A stretch of DNA of 16,471 nt from Deltaproteobacteria bacterium RBG_16_44_11 (GCA_001797845.1 MGQN01000023.1:107742-124212); one strand, 5' to 3'. Shown: positions 7,357 through 14,196, counted from the stretch's first letter. Notes: a model not told the origin generated them from the sequence alone. Program-made: numbers and translations.

Positions 7357-7488
7357 TTAATGCCATTTCGATTTCAAAGGATAACGAGGCGGCAAGGAGG
7401 AGGCACCGGATGACAATACGTTGAGGACGCCGACGACGAAGCCAACAAAGTTAACCAAAGAAAGCGAATTGGTATAAGTTTTTAGCAT
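7357..7488 (-). CDS. Possible 43-residue hydrophobic small protein
   Basis: This is an ATG-to-TAA frame ahead of the kefF-like gene on the same strand, 41 bases before it. The peptide has a hydrophobic centre (LVNFVGFVVGVLNVL) and ends PPRYPLKSKWH. No good ribosome site is seen. It would lie between the candidate promoter at 7529-7558 and kefF, so it could be a leader peptide, a small membrane protein or a chance frame. On the other strand the same stretch has a strong AGGAGG followed by only a four-codon frame. Confidence 0.25.
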   Translation of the reverse strand: MLKTYTNSLSLVNFVGFVVGVLNVLSSGASSLPPRYPLKSKWH

Positions 7489-7528
7489 ATTTAAAGATAT
7501 AGTTCTTTAATTTTTTTATTATTTACAA

Positions 7529-7558
7529 ATGATACCGAAAAAGATACAAAATTGGCAA
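7529..7558 (-). promoter_or_regulatory. Candidate promoter for the kefF-kefC operon
   Basis: On the minus strand: TTGCCA (7558-7553), an 18-base spacer and TATCAT (7534-7529). It lies about 215 bases before the kefF start in a gap of more than 400 bases that otherwise holds one palindromic repeat and a doubtful small frame. Confidence 0.4.
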
Positions 7559-7606
7559 ACATTAACTGAGACTTGGTTTGCATAACTGTATAAAACCAGC
7601 ACCATT

Positions 7607-7697
7607 GTCATTCCCGCGAAGGCGGGAATCCAGTATTATCAGGTGTCTCCTGGATACCGGCCTTCGTAACCTGAAGGTCATCTACGACCGGTATGAC
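7607..7697. repeat. Composite palindromic repeat, GTCATTCCCGC type
   Basis: The left half is GTCATTCCCGC-GAAG-GCGGGAATCCAG, an 8-bp stem with a 4-base loop. The right half begins CTGGATACCGG and ends ACCGGTATGAC, so the outer ends are inverted copies (GTCAT...ATGAC). It is the same repeat type as those at 13868 and 14197. It lies 52 bases upstream of the FMN reductase gene and contains no gene. Confidence 0.75.
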
Positions 7698-7748
7698 GAA
7701 TAGCGGAATTTTGCAAAGGTGTCTAACCAACTAATCAGGAGGATAAAG

Positions 7749-8318
7749 ATGAAAGTACTGGGCATTATGGGAAGTCCGCGGGTCGGCGGTAACAGCGATA
7801 TTCTTTTGGACCAGGCTCTGGCCGGCGCCAAAGATGCTGGCGCGCAGGTGGAAAAAACCATTCTGGATAAACTGAAAATTTCCGGCTGCAAAGACTGCAA
7901 GAAATGTAACGAAACCGGTCTTTGTGTAATTAAAGATGATATGCCTGAAATCCATAAGAAGATTTTAGATGCCGATGCCATCATTCACAGCGTGCCCGTT
8001 TACTTCTGGTCGATGACCGCGCAGATGAAAGCCTATCTGGATAGATGGTGCGCCTTATTTGATGCCGAATGGCGTTGGCAAAAACAATACTACCCAAAAA
8101 TGAAGGGCAAACGTATCGGCCTCATGACTGTTTGCGGAGATCCGGACGTGCACACGGCCGACCCTATTGTCCACAGCTTTAAATCAACAGTGGATATGAC
8201 AAAACTAAACTGGCTTGGAGTTGTTATGGCCTCCGCCTCAGAAAAAGGAGACATCGGCAAAGACGAAAATGCCAAAAAACAGGCTTGGGAATTGGGCAGA
8301 AAAGCAGCTACGCCCTGA
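7749..8318 (+). CDS. NADPH-dependent FMN reductase / iron-sulfur flavoprotein family
   Basis: This is a 189-residue flavodoxin-fold protein. MKVLGIMGSPRVGGNSDILL is the FMN phosphate loop of the FMN_red family. CKDCKKCNETGLC (Cys47, Cys50, Cys53, Cys59; spacing C-x2-C-x2-C-x5-C) matches the compact [4Fe-4S] motif of archaeal and anaerobe iron-sulfur flavoproteins (Isf). SVPVYFWSMTAQMKAYLDRW is the flavin-contacting helix region. Such proteins shuttle electrons between ferredoxin or NAD(P)H and acceptors such as oxygen or peroxide; the physiological role here is unknown. The start is set by AGGAGG (7738-7743) upstream of the ATG; an earlier in-frame ATG at 7719 lacks a site. It stands alone and converges on the HNH-like gene. 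Confidence 0.85.
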   Translation: MKVLGIMGSPRVGGNSDILLDQALAGAKDAGAQVEKTILDKLKISGCKDCKKCNETGLCVIKDDMPEIHKKILDADAIIHSVPVYFWSMTAQMKAYLDRWCALFDAEWRWQKQYYPKMKGKRIGLMTVCGDPDVHTADPIVHSFKSTVDMTKLNWLGVVMASASEKGDIGKDENAKKQAWELGRKAATP

Positions 8319-8338
8319 CACCTTTACGATAAAGTCAG
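8315..8338. terminator. Weak bulged hairpin between convergent genes
   Basis: CTGA and CTTTA pair with TAAAG and TCAG around a 3-base loop, with a 3-base bulge, overlapping the FMN reductase stop codon. There is no U-run on either strand. It is the only structure I see in the 58-base gap. Confidence 0.22.
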
Positions 8339-8376
8339 ACAAAAACTCTTGACCCGATGCCTTTATCTATGTTGCG

Positions 8377-9147
8377 TCATTTGAACATATAATCTGGGAT
8401 ATCAGTGTTTTTTGCTAAATCAATAGCATCCCTTAACAGTGCTACTTTTTTAGGAGAGAGCATAGTTGCAACCAGCGAACCATTTTCTTTTATAGCAAGG
8501 CCGTTTATATCTGCTTGTTCGCTATGACTTGAAATAACATACCAAATCATAACATTCGTTAAAAGAACTCTAAAACTTCTATGTCCTTCATATCTAGGAC
8601 TTTCCTTTGGTATATATATGGGTGTGAATGCTGATTCACTCAGAAGATTGATTATACATGGATAGTCATAATGTTTTCCGGGATTAATACTAAGCAACAT
8701 TTGTCTGATCTTTTCTTCATGGGGGCCAAGATTAACCTTTTGAAAATATGAATGTCTCGAAATACTTACACGCCATATGATAGAAAGAAGAAACAATTTA
8801 AAAGTCGAGTAATCAATACCGTTAAAAACCAAAGCACGATTTTGCTGATTATCTCTCACCTCACGGACGGTTATTGTCTTTGATGCCTTTTGAGAGGTCA
8901 GCGTTTTCCATATTTCTACACTAGGATGCTCAAAATTAACATTCAAGTGATTCTCGCAATCCTGACATAAAAGTTCTTCTCTATAACCTTTTTGCAACAA
9001 GCCAGGAAGACCTTCTTTGATTTCTATCATTTTGTGATGTTCAGATGAATAAAGCGGCTTATATATAAACTCTGGAATAATGTGAGAACGGCGAAGATTT
9101 TTTATTTGAAGACATAATTTACAATTACTAATCATATCATTCAGCAT
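8377..9147 (-). CDS. HNH-like cysteine-rich protein of unknown role
   Basis: This is a 256-residue protein. The N-terminus has a likely treble-clef zinc site, CKLC (Cys9, Cys12) and CQDC (Cys61, Cys64), with the intervening SHIIPEFIYKPLY (His22) and CENHLN after it. This arrangement (CxxC, SHxIP, CxxC) resembles HNH-type nucleases, but the full catalytic HNH set cannot be assigned by eye. The rest (about 90-256) is mixed helix/strand with no recognised motif. The gene is AT-rich relative to neighbouring polA and has no visible ribosome site before the ATG (Met5 is an alternative). Downstream it converges on the FMN reductase. Upstream lie two intergenic repeats, so it looks like an accessory insertion between housekeeping genes. 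A defence or mobile-element role is possible but not shown. Confidence 0.62.
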   Translation of the reverse strand: MLNDMISNCKLCLQIKNLRRSHIIPEFIYKPLYSSEHHKMIEIKEGLPGLLQKGYREELLCQDCENHLNVNFEHPSVEIWKTLTSQKASKTITVREVRDNQQNRALVFNGIDYSTFKLFLLSIIWRVSISRHSYFQKVNLGPHEEKIRQMLLSINPGKHYDYPCIINLLSESAFTPIYIPKESPRYEGHRSFRVLLTNVMIWYVISSHSEQADINGLAIKENGSLVATMLSPKKVALLRDAIDLAKNTDIPDYMFK

Positions 9148-9203
9148 ATGTTATCTATTTTCAGTATTCATAATTAACAACATTGGACATATTCAAGGCC
9201 TTA

Positions 9204-9253
9204 GTCATTTCAACCAAGATTGCCACGCCGCCCAAGGGGCGTCTCGCAATGAC
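9204..9253. repeat. Palindromic repeat with GTCATT...AATGAC ends
   Basis: The outer ends are GTCATT and AATGAC. Inside, ATTGC pairs with GCAAT, and CGCCC-AAG-GGGCG forms the apical hairpin. The internal sequence differs from the other families in the window, but the ends are the same. Confidence 0.6.
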
Positions 9254-9271
9254 AGCATCATAAACTATTCA

Positions 9272-9394
9272 GGGCTGTTCAAAAGCGCTGAGATGCTAGG
9301 CCCGCAAGAACCATGCTGCGAGGCGTACATGAAAGGTACGTTGAGCGGCGGGGGATGCAGCGCAACAACGCAGAACAGTGCTTTTCAACAGCTC
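9272..9394. repeat. 123-base inverted-repeat element abutting the polA stop codon
   Basis: GGGCTGTTCAAAAGCGCTG (9272-9290) is matched at 16 of 19 positions by the reverse complement of CAGTGCTTTTCAACAGCTC (9376-9394). The interior is GC-rich and holds a central hairpin CGTAC...GTACG (9324-9340). It starts 2 bases beyond the polA stop on the polA transcript. From memory, similar TTCAAAA...TTTTCAACAGC elements with a central GGCGTAC/GTACG recur in deltaproteobacterial genomes. Whether it is a MITE-like repeat, a structured RNA or the polA 3' end is open. Confidence 0.65.
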
Positions 9395-9396
9395 TG

Positions 9397-12036
9397 CTAG
9401 TGTGCCTCGTCCCAGTTCTTACCGCTGGCAATCTCCACTTTCAACGGCACTTTTAGTTTGATGACTTCTTCCATTTCTTTTTTGACGAGTTGCATGACTT
9501 CGCCTTTTTCCTTTACCGGCGATTCGAGAACAAGTTCATCATGTACTTGCATAATCAGACGGGCGGCAAGATTTTTCCTCTGTAACAAATCAGCAATATT
9601 GACCATTGCGACTTTAATCAAATCCGCGGCTGTGCCCTGAATCGGGGTATTGACCGCCATGCGTTCGGCAAACTGCCGCACGGAAGGGATCTTGCTTTTC
9701 AATTCCGGCAAATAGCGTCGGCGATTCAATAGAGTACAGACAAAGCCGTCTTGCTTTGCCCCCTCCAAAATTCCATCCAGATATTCGCGTACTTTTTTAT
9801 AGCGTTGAAAGTAGCCCTCAATGTAGGCCTGAGCAATTCTTTGAGAAACACCAAGTTCCTTGGCCAGTCCGAAGGCGCTCATGCCGTAAAGAATGCCGAA
9901 ATTAATTACTTTGGCCTGCCGGCGCATATCGGCATTAACCATTTGCGGAAACACGCCAAAAACATCGGCCGCAGTGCGAGCGTGAATATCTTCGTCCGAT
10001 TTAAAAGCGTCAATGAGCGTTTTATCTTCGGACAGGTGCGCCAGCACTCGTAATTCTATCTGCGAATAATCAGCGGAGATAAGTTCACAATCCGTCGCGG
10101 CGATAAACGCCTGACGAATTCTTTTTCCTTCCAGCGTTCTAATGGGAATATTCTGTAAATTGGGATTAGAGCTGGAGAGCCTGCCGGTAGCCGTTGCCGT
10201 TTGGTTGTAGGAGGTGTGAATCCGGCCTGTTTTAGGATCAATCAGCGCGGGCAGGGCATCCACGTAAGTGGATTTTAATTTGGCGAGACTGCGGTAAGCC
10301 AGAATTTCCGCAGGAAGTTCATGGCTTTGCGCCAAATAAGTAAGAACGTCCACATCCGTGGAAAATCCCTCCTTCGTTTTCCTGCCTTTGGGCAGATTGA
10401 GCTTCTCAAAAAGAATGGCCTGCAACTGTTTGGGCGAATTGATGTTGAATTTTTCTCCGGCCAGGCGAAATATCTTTTCTTCGGAGATGGATAGTAATTG
10501 TCCCAGTTCCGCCGACATTTGCTTTAAGAGGGAGGTATCCACCAGGACGCCTTTCTTCTCCATATCAGCAAGCACATGCAAAAGCGGCATTTCCACCTTC
10601 AAATAAAGTTCATCCGCTTCGATCTCTTTTAGTTTGCCTGCCAGAACGCCTTCCAGTTTTAATATGGCGGCGGCGCGATCTCCGGCATAAGCCGCCATTT
10701 TATCTATCGGTGCCCCAGACAAAGAATTACCCTTGCCTCCTGCTATGTCCTGCGCGGAGGGCAACTGCTGGTGTAAATATTCCCACGAAACTTCACCCAA
10801 ATCATAAGAGTGTTTGGCGGGGTTGAGTAGGTAGGCGGCAAGCATCGTGTCATCGCTTCCCTGAACATCAAAATTATCCAGAGAAACGAGCGCCATTTTT
10901 AAATCATGGATGTATTTTTTTATTTTTGTATTGCCGAAAAGTGGGGCCAGCGCGGCAAAAACTTCTTTTGCCTGCAATTGCTCTTTGGCAAGAGGTATGT
11001 AAAAAGACTTATTGCCGACGCAAAAAGCTATTCCGATCAAATTTGTCGAATGGTTTTTCTCCCAAATAAAATCACAGGCGGCTTCACGGTATTCCTGCAG
11101 TTGCACAATAAGTTCCTGAAGCTTTTGATTGTCGGTGATAATTTTGCAGTCCACCGCCTGCGGGGGAGTGCCTTGCTTAATTTCCTGCAAAAGCGAGGAA
11201 AATTCAAATTCGCTGAAAAGCCGGGAAAGAGTTTCTTTATCCGGCTCTTTGCGTACCGCGTCCTGTAAATCAAAATCAATTTTGATGTCCTTGCGAATAA
11301 GAGCCAATTGGCGGCTGAGCCTGGCCTGATCGGCATATTTACGAAAGCTCTCGCGCAATTTCACGTTTTTTAAATTTTCAGTATTTTGCAAAACGGCTTC
11401 CACTGAACCGTATTCTTCGATCAATCTTTGCGCTGTTTTAGGGCCGATACCGGGTACGCCGGGAATATTATCCGACGTATCACCCATAAGGCCTAATATC
11501 TCCACTACTTTATCCGGTGTCACCCCGAAGCGTTCTTTTACCGCCGCGACATCATAAGTTTTATCTTTCATCGTATCGATCATGGTGACGTTTTCGTCAA
11601 CCAACTGCATCAAATCCTTATCCCCGGACACAATGGCCGTCCGCCAGCCGTTTTTGCTGGCCTGATGGGCGAGTACGCCGATAATATCATCCGCCTCTGT
11701 ACCCTGCTTCTCCAGAACAGAAATGGAAAAACCGCGGATGATATCTTTAATAAACGGTATCTGCGGACGCAGATCATCGGGCATTGGTTTGCGGGTTGCT
11801 TTATAATCTGTAAATTCTTCATGGCGGGTGGTGGGGCCTTTGACATCAAAAGCGATAACGATATAATCAGGCTTAAGCTCGCGCAAAAGCTTTAAAAGCA
11901 TATTGGTGAAGCCGTAAATGGCGTTGGTGGGAAAACCTTTGGAATTCGTCAGCGCGGGAATAGCGTAAAAGGCGCGGTAAAGATAGTTGCTGCCATCCAC
12001 CAGGGCTATCAATGGAGCTTTATTTTTTCCGGTCAT
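9397..12036 (-). CDS. polA: DNA polymerase I
   Basis: This is 879 residues, a normal length. Residues about 8-290 form the 5'-3' nuclease: LVDGSNYLYRAFYA, EADDIIG (115-120) and IVSGDKDLMQLV, then the GDTSDNIPGVPGIGPKTA helix-hairpin-helix region. Residues about 295-480 are a 3'-5' exonuclease fold without its catalytic acids: the DxE position reads CDFIWEKN, the second Asp site reads HDLKMALVSL, and the third (YxxxD) reads YAGDRAA. Residues about 485-879 are the polymerase: TATGRLSSSNPNLQNIPIR, motif A SADYSQIELR (Asp656), motif B RRQAKVINFGILYG (Arg705, Lys709, Phe713, Tyr717) and motif C QVHDELV (His832, Asp833, Glu834). It fills gaps and removes RNA primers in replication and repair. There is no strong ribosome site at the ATG. 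The gene is co-directional with the Yip1-like gene upstream but separated from it by a probable terminator. Confidence 0.97.
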   Translation of the reverse strand: MTGKNKAPLIALVDGSNYLYRAFYAIPALTNSKGFPTNAIYGFTNMLLKLLRELKPDYIVIAFDVKGPTTRHEEFTDYKATRKPMPDDLRPQIPFIKDIIRGFSISVLEKQGTEADDIIGVLAHQASKNGWRTAIVSGDKDLMQLVDENVTMIDTMKDKTYDVAAVKERFGVTPDKVVEILGLMGDTSDNIPGVPGIGPKTAQRLIEEYGSVEAVLQNTENLKNVKLRESFRKYADQARLSRQLALIRKDIKIDFDLQDAVRKEPDKETLSRLFSEFEFSSLLQEIKQGTPPQAVDCKIITDNQKLQELIVQLQEYREAACDFIWEKNHSTNLIGIAFCVGNKSFYIPLAKEQLQAKEVFAALAPLFGNTKIKKYIHDLKMALVSLDNFDVQGSDDTMLAAYLLNPAKHSYDLGEVSWEYLHQQLPSAQDIAGGKGNSLSGAPIDKMAAYAGDRAAAILKLEGVLAGKLKEIEADELYLKVEMPLLHVLADMEKKGVLVDTSLLKQMSAELGQLLSISEEKIFRLAGEKFNINSPKQLQAILFEKLNLPKGRKTKEGFSTDVDVLTYLAQSHELPAEILAYRSLAKLKSTYVDALPALIDPKTGRIHTSYNQTATATGRLSSSNPNLQNIPIRTLEGKRIRQAFIAATDCELISADYSQIELRVLAHLSEDKTLIDAFKSDEDIHARTAADVFGVFPQMVNADMRRQAKVINFGILYGMSAFGLAKELGVSQRIAQAYIEGYFQRYKKVREYLDGILEGAKQDGFVCTLLNRRRYLPELKSKIPSVRQFAERMAVNTPIQGTAADLIKVAMVNIADLLQRKNLAARLIMQVHDELVLESPVKEKGEVMQLVKKEMEEVIKLKVPLKVEIASGKNWDEAH

Positions 12037-12064
12037 GAATTATCACTTTGTGAAATAAATCAAA

Positions 12065-12102
12065 GCCCACCCATACCGAAATCTTAAGCGATATAGGTGG
12101 GC
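12065..12102 (-). terminator. Probable terminator of the Yip1-like gene, upstream of polA
   Basis: On the minus strand GCCCACC pairs with GGTGGGC around a 24-base loop, followed by TTTGATTT. It lies about 35 bases after the Yip1-like stop and about 30 bases before the polA start. The long loop and interrupted U-run make it moderate, not strong. Confidence 0.45.
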
Positions 12103-12137
12103 CAATGATAAAAAAATTGAGCTAAATTGTTATAAGC

Positions 12138-12794
12138 CTACCTATTGCGTGCGGCTTCCTTTCTGGCTTCTTCCAGATGCTGCTGGTATTGTTTATTTAT
12201 TTCGTCAGCCGTCCTCCTGTATTGTTCAGCTGTCGGGAACATATTCCTGGCTTTGTATTCCGCGGTGATTCCGATTAACGCGAAAATAGCGCCGATGATT
12301 CCGAAAACCAGCCATGCTTTTTGTGACGCAATATTGTGTACCTGTGTACTGGCAATAACTATGTAATAAACGTAAATGGCCATATTAATAAGACCGCCGA
12401 CATAAGGAATAATTCCTATTATGGCGACAATAGGCGCTAAAGCCATCAAGTAAGCGGCGCAACGATAGGAAGTTTCGTAGTTTTCCTCTGAGCCCATCAG
12501 TTTCCAAATTACATAAATAATAGCGGCGCCGACAAAACTGCCAACAACGGCGGCAAGGGGAAGAAAAATAACCAGGCCCACGCTTCCCATAAATTCCCTC
12601 TCGATATAACTTAGGCCAAGAATGTTGATAATGAAATGGATAATACCTGTTATAAAACCCATAATTGCCGCAAAGATTAGAGGTTCAAGAAATCCACCGG
12701 TTTTGGGCATTTTTTTAAAAAATTCCGCGGGTTTTGTGACGACATTCACCGCTATTTGCGGCATTGCCGCAAAGTTAATGTCTTTAGCTTCCAT
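12138..12794 (-). CDS. Yip1-family integral membrane protein
   Basis: This is a 218-residue inner-membrane protein with a short soluble N-terminus (VTKPAEFFKKMPKTGGFLEP, typical of Yip1-domain proteins) and about five membrane helices near residues 37-59, 72-97, 111-131, 134-150 and 160-177. The segments YRCAAYLMALAPIVAIIGII and YVYYIVIASTQVHNI match the family pattern. The C-terminal ~40 residues are charged and helical (QQHLEEARKEAARNR). The bacterial Yip1 family has no settled function. The start is fixed by a strong AGGAGGAGG about five bases before the ATG. It lies upstream of polA with a probable terminator between them. The ~100 bases upstream are AT-rich and lead into the repeat at 12902; I see no convincing promoter there. 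Confidence 0.82.
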   Translation of the reverse strand: MEAKDINFAAMPQIAVNVVTKPAEFFKKMPKTGGFLEPLIFAAIMGFITGIIHFIINILGLSYIEREFMGSVGLVIFLPLAAVVGSFVGAAIIYVIWKLMGSEENYETSYRCAAYLMALAPIVAIIGIIPYVGGLINMAIYVYYIVIASTQVHNIASQKAWLVFGIIGAIFALIGITAEYKARNMFPTAEQYRRTADEINKQYQQHLEEARKEAARNR

Positions 12795-12901
12795 CTTTCC
12801 CTCCTCCTTTTTTAGTTTTTAGATAAGCCATAATCTAATTTATTTATATTTCTCATGGATTACATTTTCCGTCAATATATTGTTTCGCATAGAAGCATCT
12901 T

Positions 12902-12962
12902 GTCATTTCGAGGAGCGACAGCGACGAGAAATCCATGTCCCGATCGTAGCGAGGGATCTTTA
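12902..12962. repeat. Palindromic repeat, GTCATTTCGA type, left end of GIY-YIG cassette 1
   Basis: GTCATTTCGA, a variable stretch, GAGAAATCCATGTCCCGA, a variable stretch, then CGAGGGATCTTTAA. The same blocks recur inverted in the element at 15350-15445. The repeat's inner end TTAA contains the TAA stop (12960-12962, minus strand) of the GIY-YIG reading frame. Confidence 0.75.
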
Positions 12963-13253
12963 AATCTCCTCACTCAAATCTCTCCAACTTGGATTTAACT
13001 GATTTACCAGTTTATTCTTTTTTTCTCGTCTTCACTTTTTTATTTCTTTTTCTCTTGTGATTGCTGCAGTAACATCCTGTGTTTCTTCAAAATAAACCAA
13101 TTTGTTCAAATTATACTTTGAAGTAAAGCCTGGGACCAACTTATTTTTATGTTCATAGAGCCGTCGGTTTAAATCGTTTGTCACACCAATGTAAATTACC
13201 TTATTGTTCCAATTAGTCAATAAATAGACATAATAGCTCTTGGTAAATATCAT
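12960..13253 (-). pseudogene. GIY-YIG nuclease gene with a premature TGA
   Basis: The frame starts MIFTKSYYVYLLTNWNNKVI and has the GIY-YIG core: VYLL...YIGVTNDL (Tyr21), NRRLYEHK (Arg30/31) and TREKEIKK (Glu68). A TGA at 13032-13034 ends it after 73 residues, but the same frame continues for 23 more codons (RREKKNKLVNQLNPSWRDL, then SEEI) to a TAA. This tail aligns with the intact GIY-YIG protein at 13895 (KLKLIESFNPGWQDL), where the stop position is Trp. One G-to-A change of TGG explains it. The restored length, 97 residues, matches the 96 of the intact copy. The ribosome site GGGAG lies eight bases before the ATG and is part of the flanking repeat. The core catalytic residues remain in the truncated form, so residual function is not excluded. 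Confidence 0.8.
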
Positions 13254-13254
13254 C

Positions 13255-13304
13255 AAGACTTCTCCCGGAGTTTACCCCGAGTAACCTCGAGGGAGCTAAG
13301 TGAC
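13255..13304. repeat. Palindromic repeat, right end of GIY-YIG cassette 1
   Basis: It starts AAGACTTCTCCC and ends CTAAGTGAC. The same AAGACTTCTCCC and AAGTGAC blocks form the right half of the element at 13321-13388. On the minus strand its GGGAG is the ribosome site of the GIY-YIG gene, which starts two bases away. Confidence 0.65.
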
Positions 13305-13320
13305 ATAAAAATATTGAAAT

Positions 13321-13388
13321 GTCATTTCGAAGCAAAGCGAGAAATATTGCTACTTTTATCTAAGACTTCTCCCTACGGTCGAAGTGAC
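13321..13388. repeat. Composite palindromic repeat between cassette 1 and ahbA
   Basis: GTCATTTCGA (13321-13330) and TCGAAGTGAC (13379-13388) are inverted ends. Inside, GAGAAAT and AGACTTCTC form the matching inner blocks. It contains no gene and lies 18 bases from the ahbA stop, on the ahbA transcript. Confidence 0.7.
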
Positions 13389-13405
13389 AAAGTGAATTAG
13401 AAAAT

Positions 13406-13852
13406 TTAAACCTCGAAGGAGGCATTAATCTTGAACGTCCTCACCGCGCGCATATCCAAAATATCCTCAACGCCGGTTTTTTCTTTTACTTGAGCCAAGA
13501 ACTTCTTCAATTCTTTTGCCGTTGCCGCGCTGACAGTAAACCAGATATTATATTCATGATCGCGGCGATAATTATGGGTAACGCCTTTATTGGCGTTTAC
13601 CGTCTGAACAAATATATCGATTTTTTCTTCCGGTACGCGCGCGGCGCAAAGCGTGCTGGTTCGTCCCAGTTTTGCGCCGTCAAATACCGCGCCTATTCGG
13701 CGGATGATGCCCTCATCTTTCATCTTTTGAATGCGGCCCAGCGCTTCTTCTTCGCTGATGCCGCACTTTTCGGCAACTATCTGAAAGGGGCACTCCTCCA
13801 GCGGAAATTCCTTTTGCAGAATATTGAGTAATTTTTTATCTATTTCGTCCAT
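13406..13852 (-). CDS. ahbA: Siroheme decarboxylase subunit, AhbA-like (Lrp/AsnC fold)
   Basis: This is a 148-residue Lrp/AsnC-like enzyme. The N-terminal winged helix (MDEIDKKLLNILQKEFPL, then KDEGIIRRIGAVFDGAKLG) leads to a ferredoxin-like domain with GVTHNYRRDHEYNIWFTV (residues 90-107; His93 and His99). That motif is characteristic of the AhbA side of the AhbA/AhbB/NirDLGH decarboxylases; AhbB proteins usually have a different motif around SHCYxRP. AhbAB removes two carboxyl groups from siroheme to give 12,18-didecarboxysiroheme, the first dedicated step of alternative heme synthesis in the cytoplasm. It lies downstream of hemB and ahbD on the same strand, with a GIY-YIG cassette inserted in between. 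No AhbB partner is in the window. The start lacks a clear ribosome site, and a repeat lies just upstream. Confidence 0.85.
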   Translation of the reverse strand: MDEIDKKLLNILQKEFPLEECPFQIVAEKCGISEEEALGRIQKMKDEGIIRRIGAVFDGAKLGRTSTLCAARVPEEKIDIFVQTVNANKGVTHNYRRDHEYNIWFTVSAATAKELKKFLAQVKEKTGVEDILDMRAVRTFKINASFEV

Positions 13853-13867
13853 TTGCTAACACATTTC

Positions 13868-13894
13868 GTCATTCCGGCGCAGGCCGGAATCCAG
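13868..13894. repeat. Palindromic repeat, GTCATTCCGGC type, left end of GIY-YIG cassette 2
   Basis: GTCATTCCGGC-GCAG-GCCGGAATCCAG has an 8-bp stem with a 4-base loop. It ends on the base immediately before the TAA stop of the GIY-YIG gene, and its inverted copies lie on the gene's other side. Confidence 0.8.
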
Positions 13895-14185
13895 TTATGC
13901 TATATTATTATATAAATCTTGCCAACCAGGATTGAAACTTTCTATCAATTTAAGTTTCCACGCTCTTTTCCATTCTTTCAATCCTTTTTCCCTTTCAATG
14001 GCAGAAGCCATGTTTCCATGTAGTTCATACCAAACAAGATGATGAACATTATAGCGCTTTGTAAAGCCTTCTACCAAATTGTTCTTATGTTCCCATATTC
14101 TCTTGACGAGATCTGAAGTTACACCAATATAGAGAGTTCCATTTCTTGCGCTTGCCAAAATGTACACAAGTGGTTGTTTAATCAT
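13895..14185 (-). CDS. Small GIY-YIG nuclease-domain protein
   Basis: This is a 96-residue protein that is all GIY-YIG domain: VYILASARNGTLYIGVTSDL (Tyr8, Tyr19), KRIWEHK (Arg29) and AIEREKGLKEWKR (Glu64), then KLKLIESFNPGWQDL. Stand-alone proteins of this size are often mis-annotated as UvrC-like; their natural substrates are mostly unknown. I chose the ATG at 14185 because the 23 residues gained from the ATG at 14254 are simply a translation of the upstream palindromic repeat (SFRRRPESRRRPGESREPE). Neither start has a good ribosome site. The gene is flanked on both sides by inverted copies of one repeat family, and its stop codon touches the downstream repeat. It splits ahbD from ahbA in the heme cluster without changing the direction of transcription. 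Confidence 0.83.
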   Translation of the reverse strand: MIKQPLVYILASARNGTLYIGVTSDLVKRIWEHKNNLVEGFTKRYNVHHLVWYELHGNMASAIEREKGLKEWKRAWKLKLIESFNPGWQDLYNNIA

Positions 14186-14196
14186 GCATTTAAATT

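Larger units (their letters stand above)
12902..13304 (-). mobile_element. Candidate GIY-YIG/palindrome cassette 1
   Basis: A single small GIY-YIG gene (broken) fills the space between two repeats of the GTCATTTCGA family facing each other, with GTCATT at the left outer edge and AGTGAC at the right. No other gene fits inside. The element is proposed from layout alone. No target duplication could be assigned with confidence. Confidence 0.4.

Noticed and set aside
7391..7416. Rightward gene starting after AGGAGG near 7397
   Set aside because: The frame after the ATG ends after four codons (Met-Thr-Ile-Arg), so no real gene follows.
13032..13034. TGA read as selenocysteine or Trp in GIY-YIG copy 1
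   Set aside because: No SECIS-like need is apparent, the equivalent residue is Trp in the homologue, and TGA is a normal stop elsewhere in the window (for example 8316-8318 and 1551-1553).
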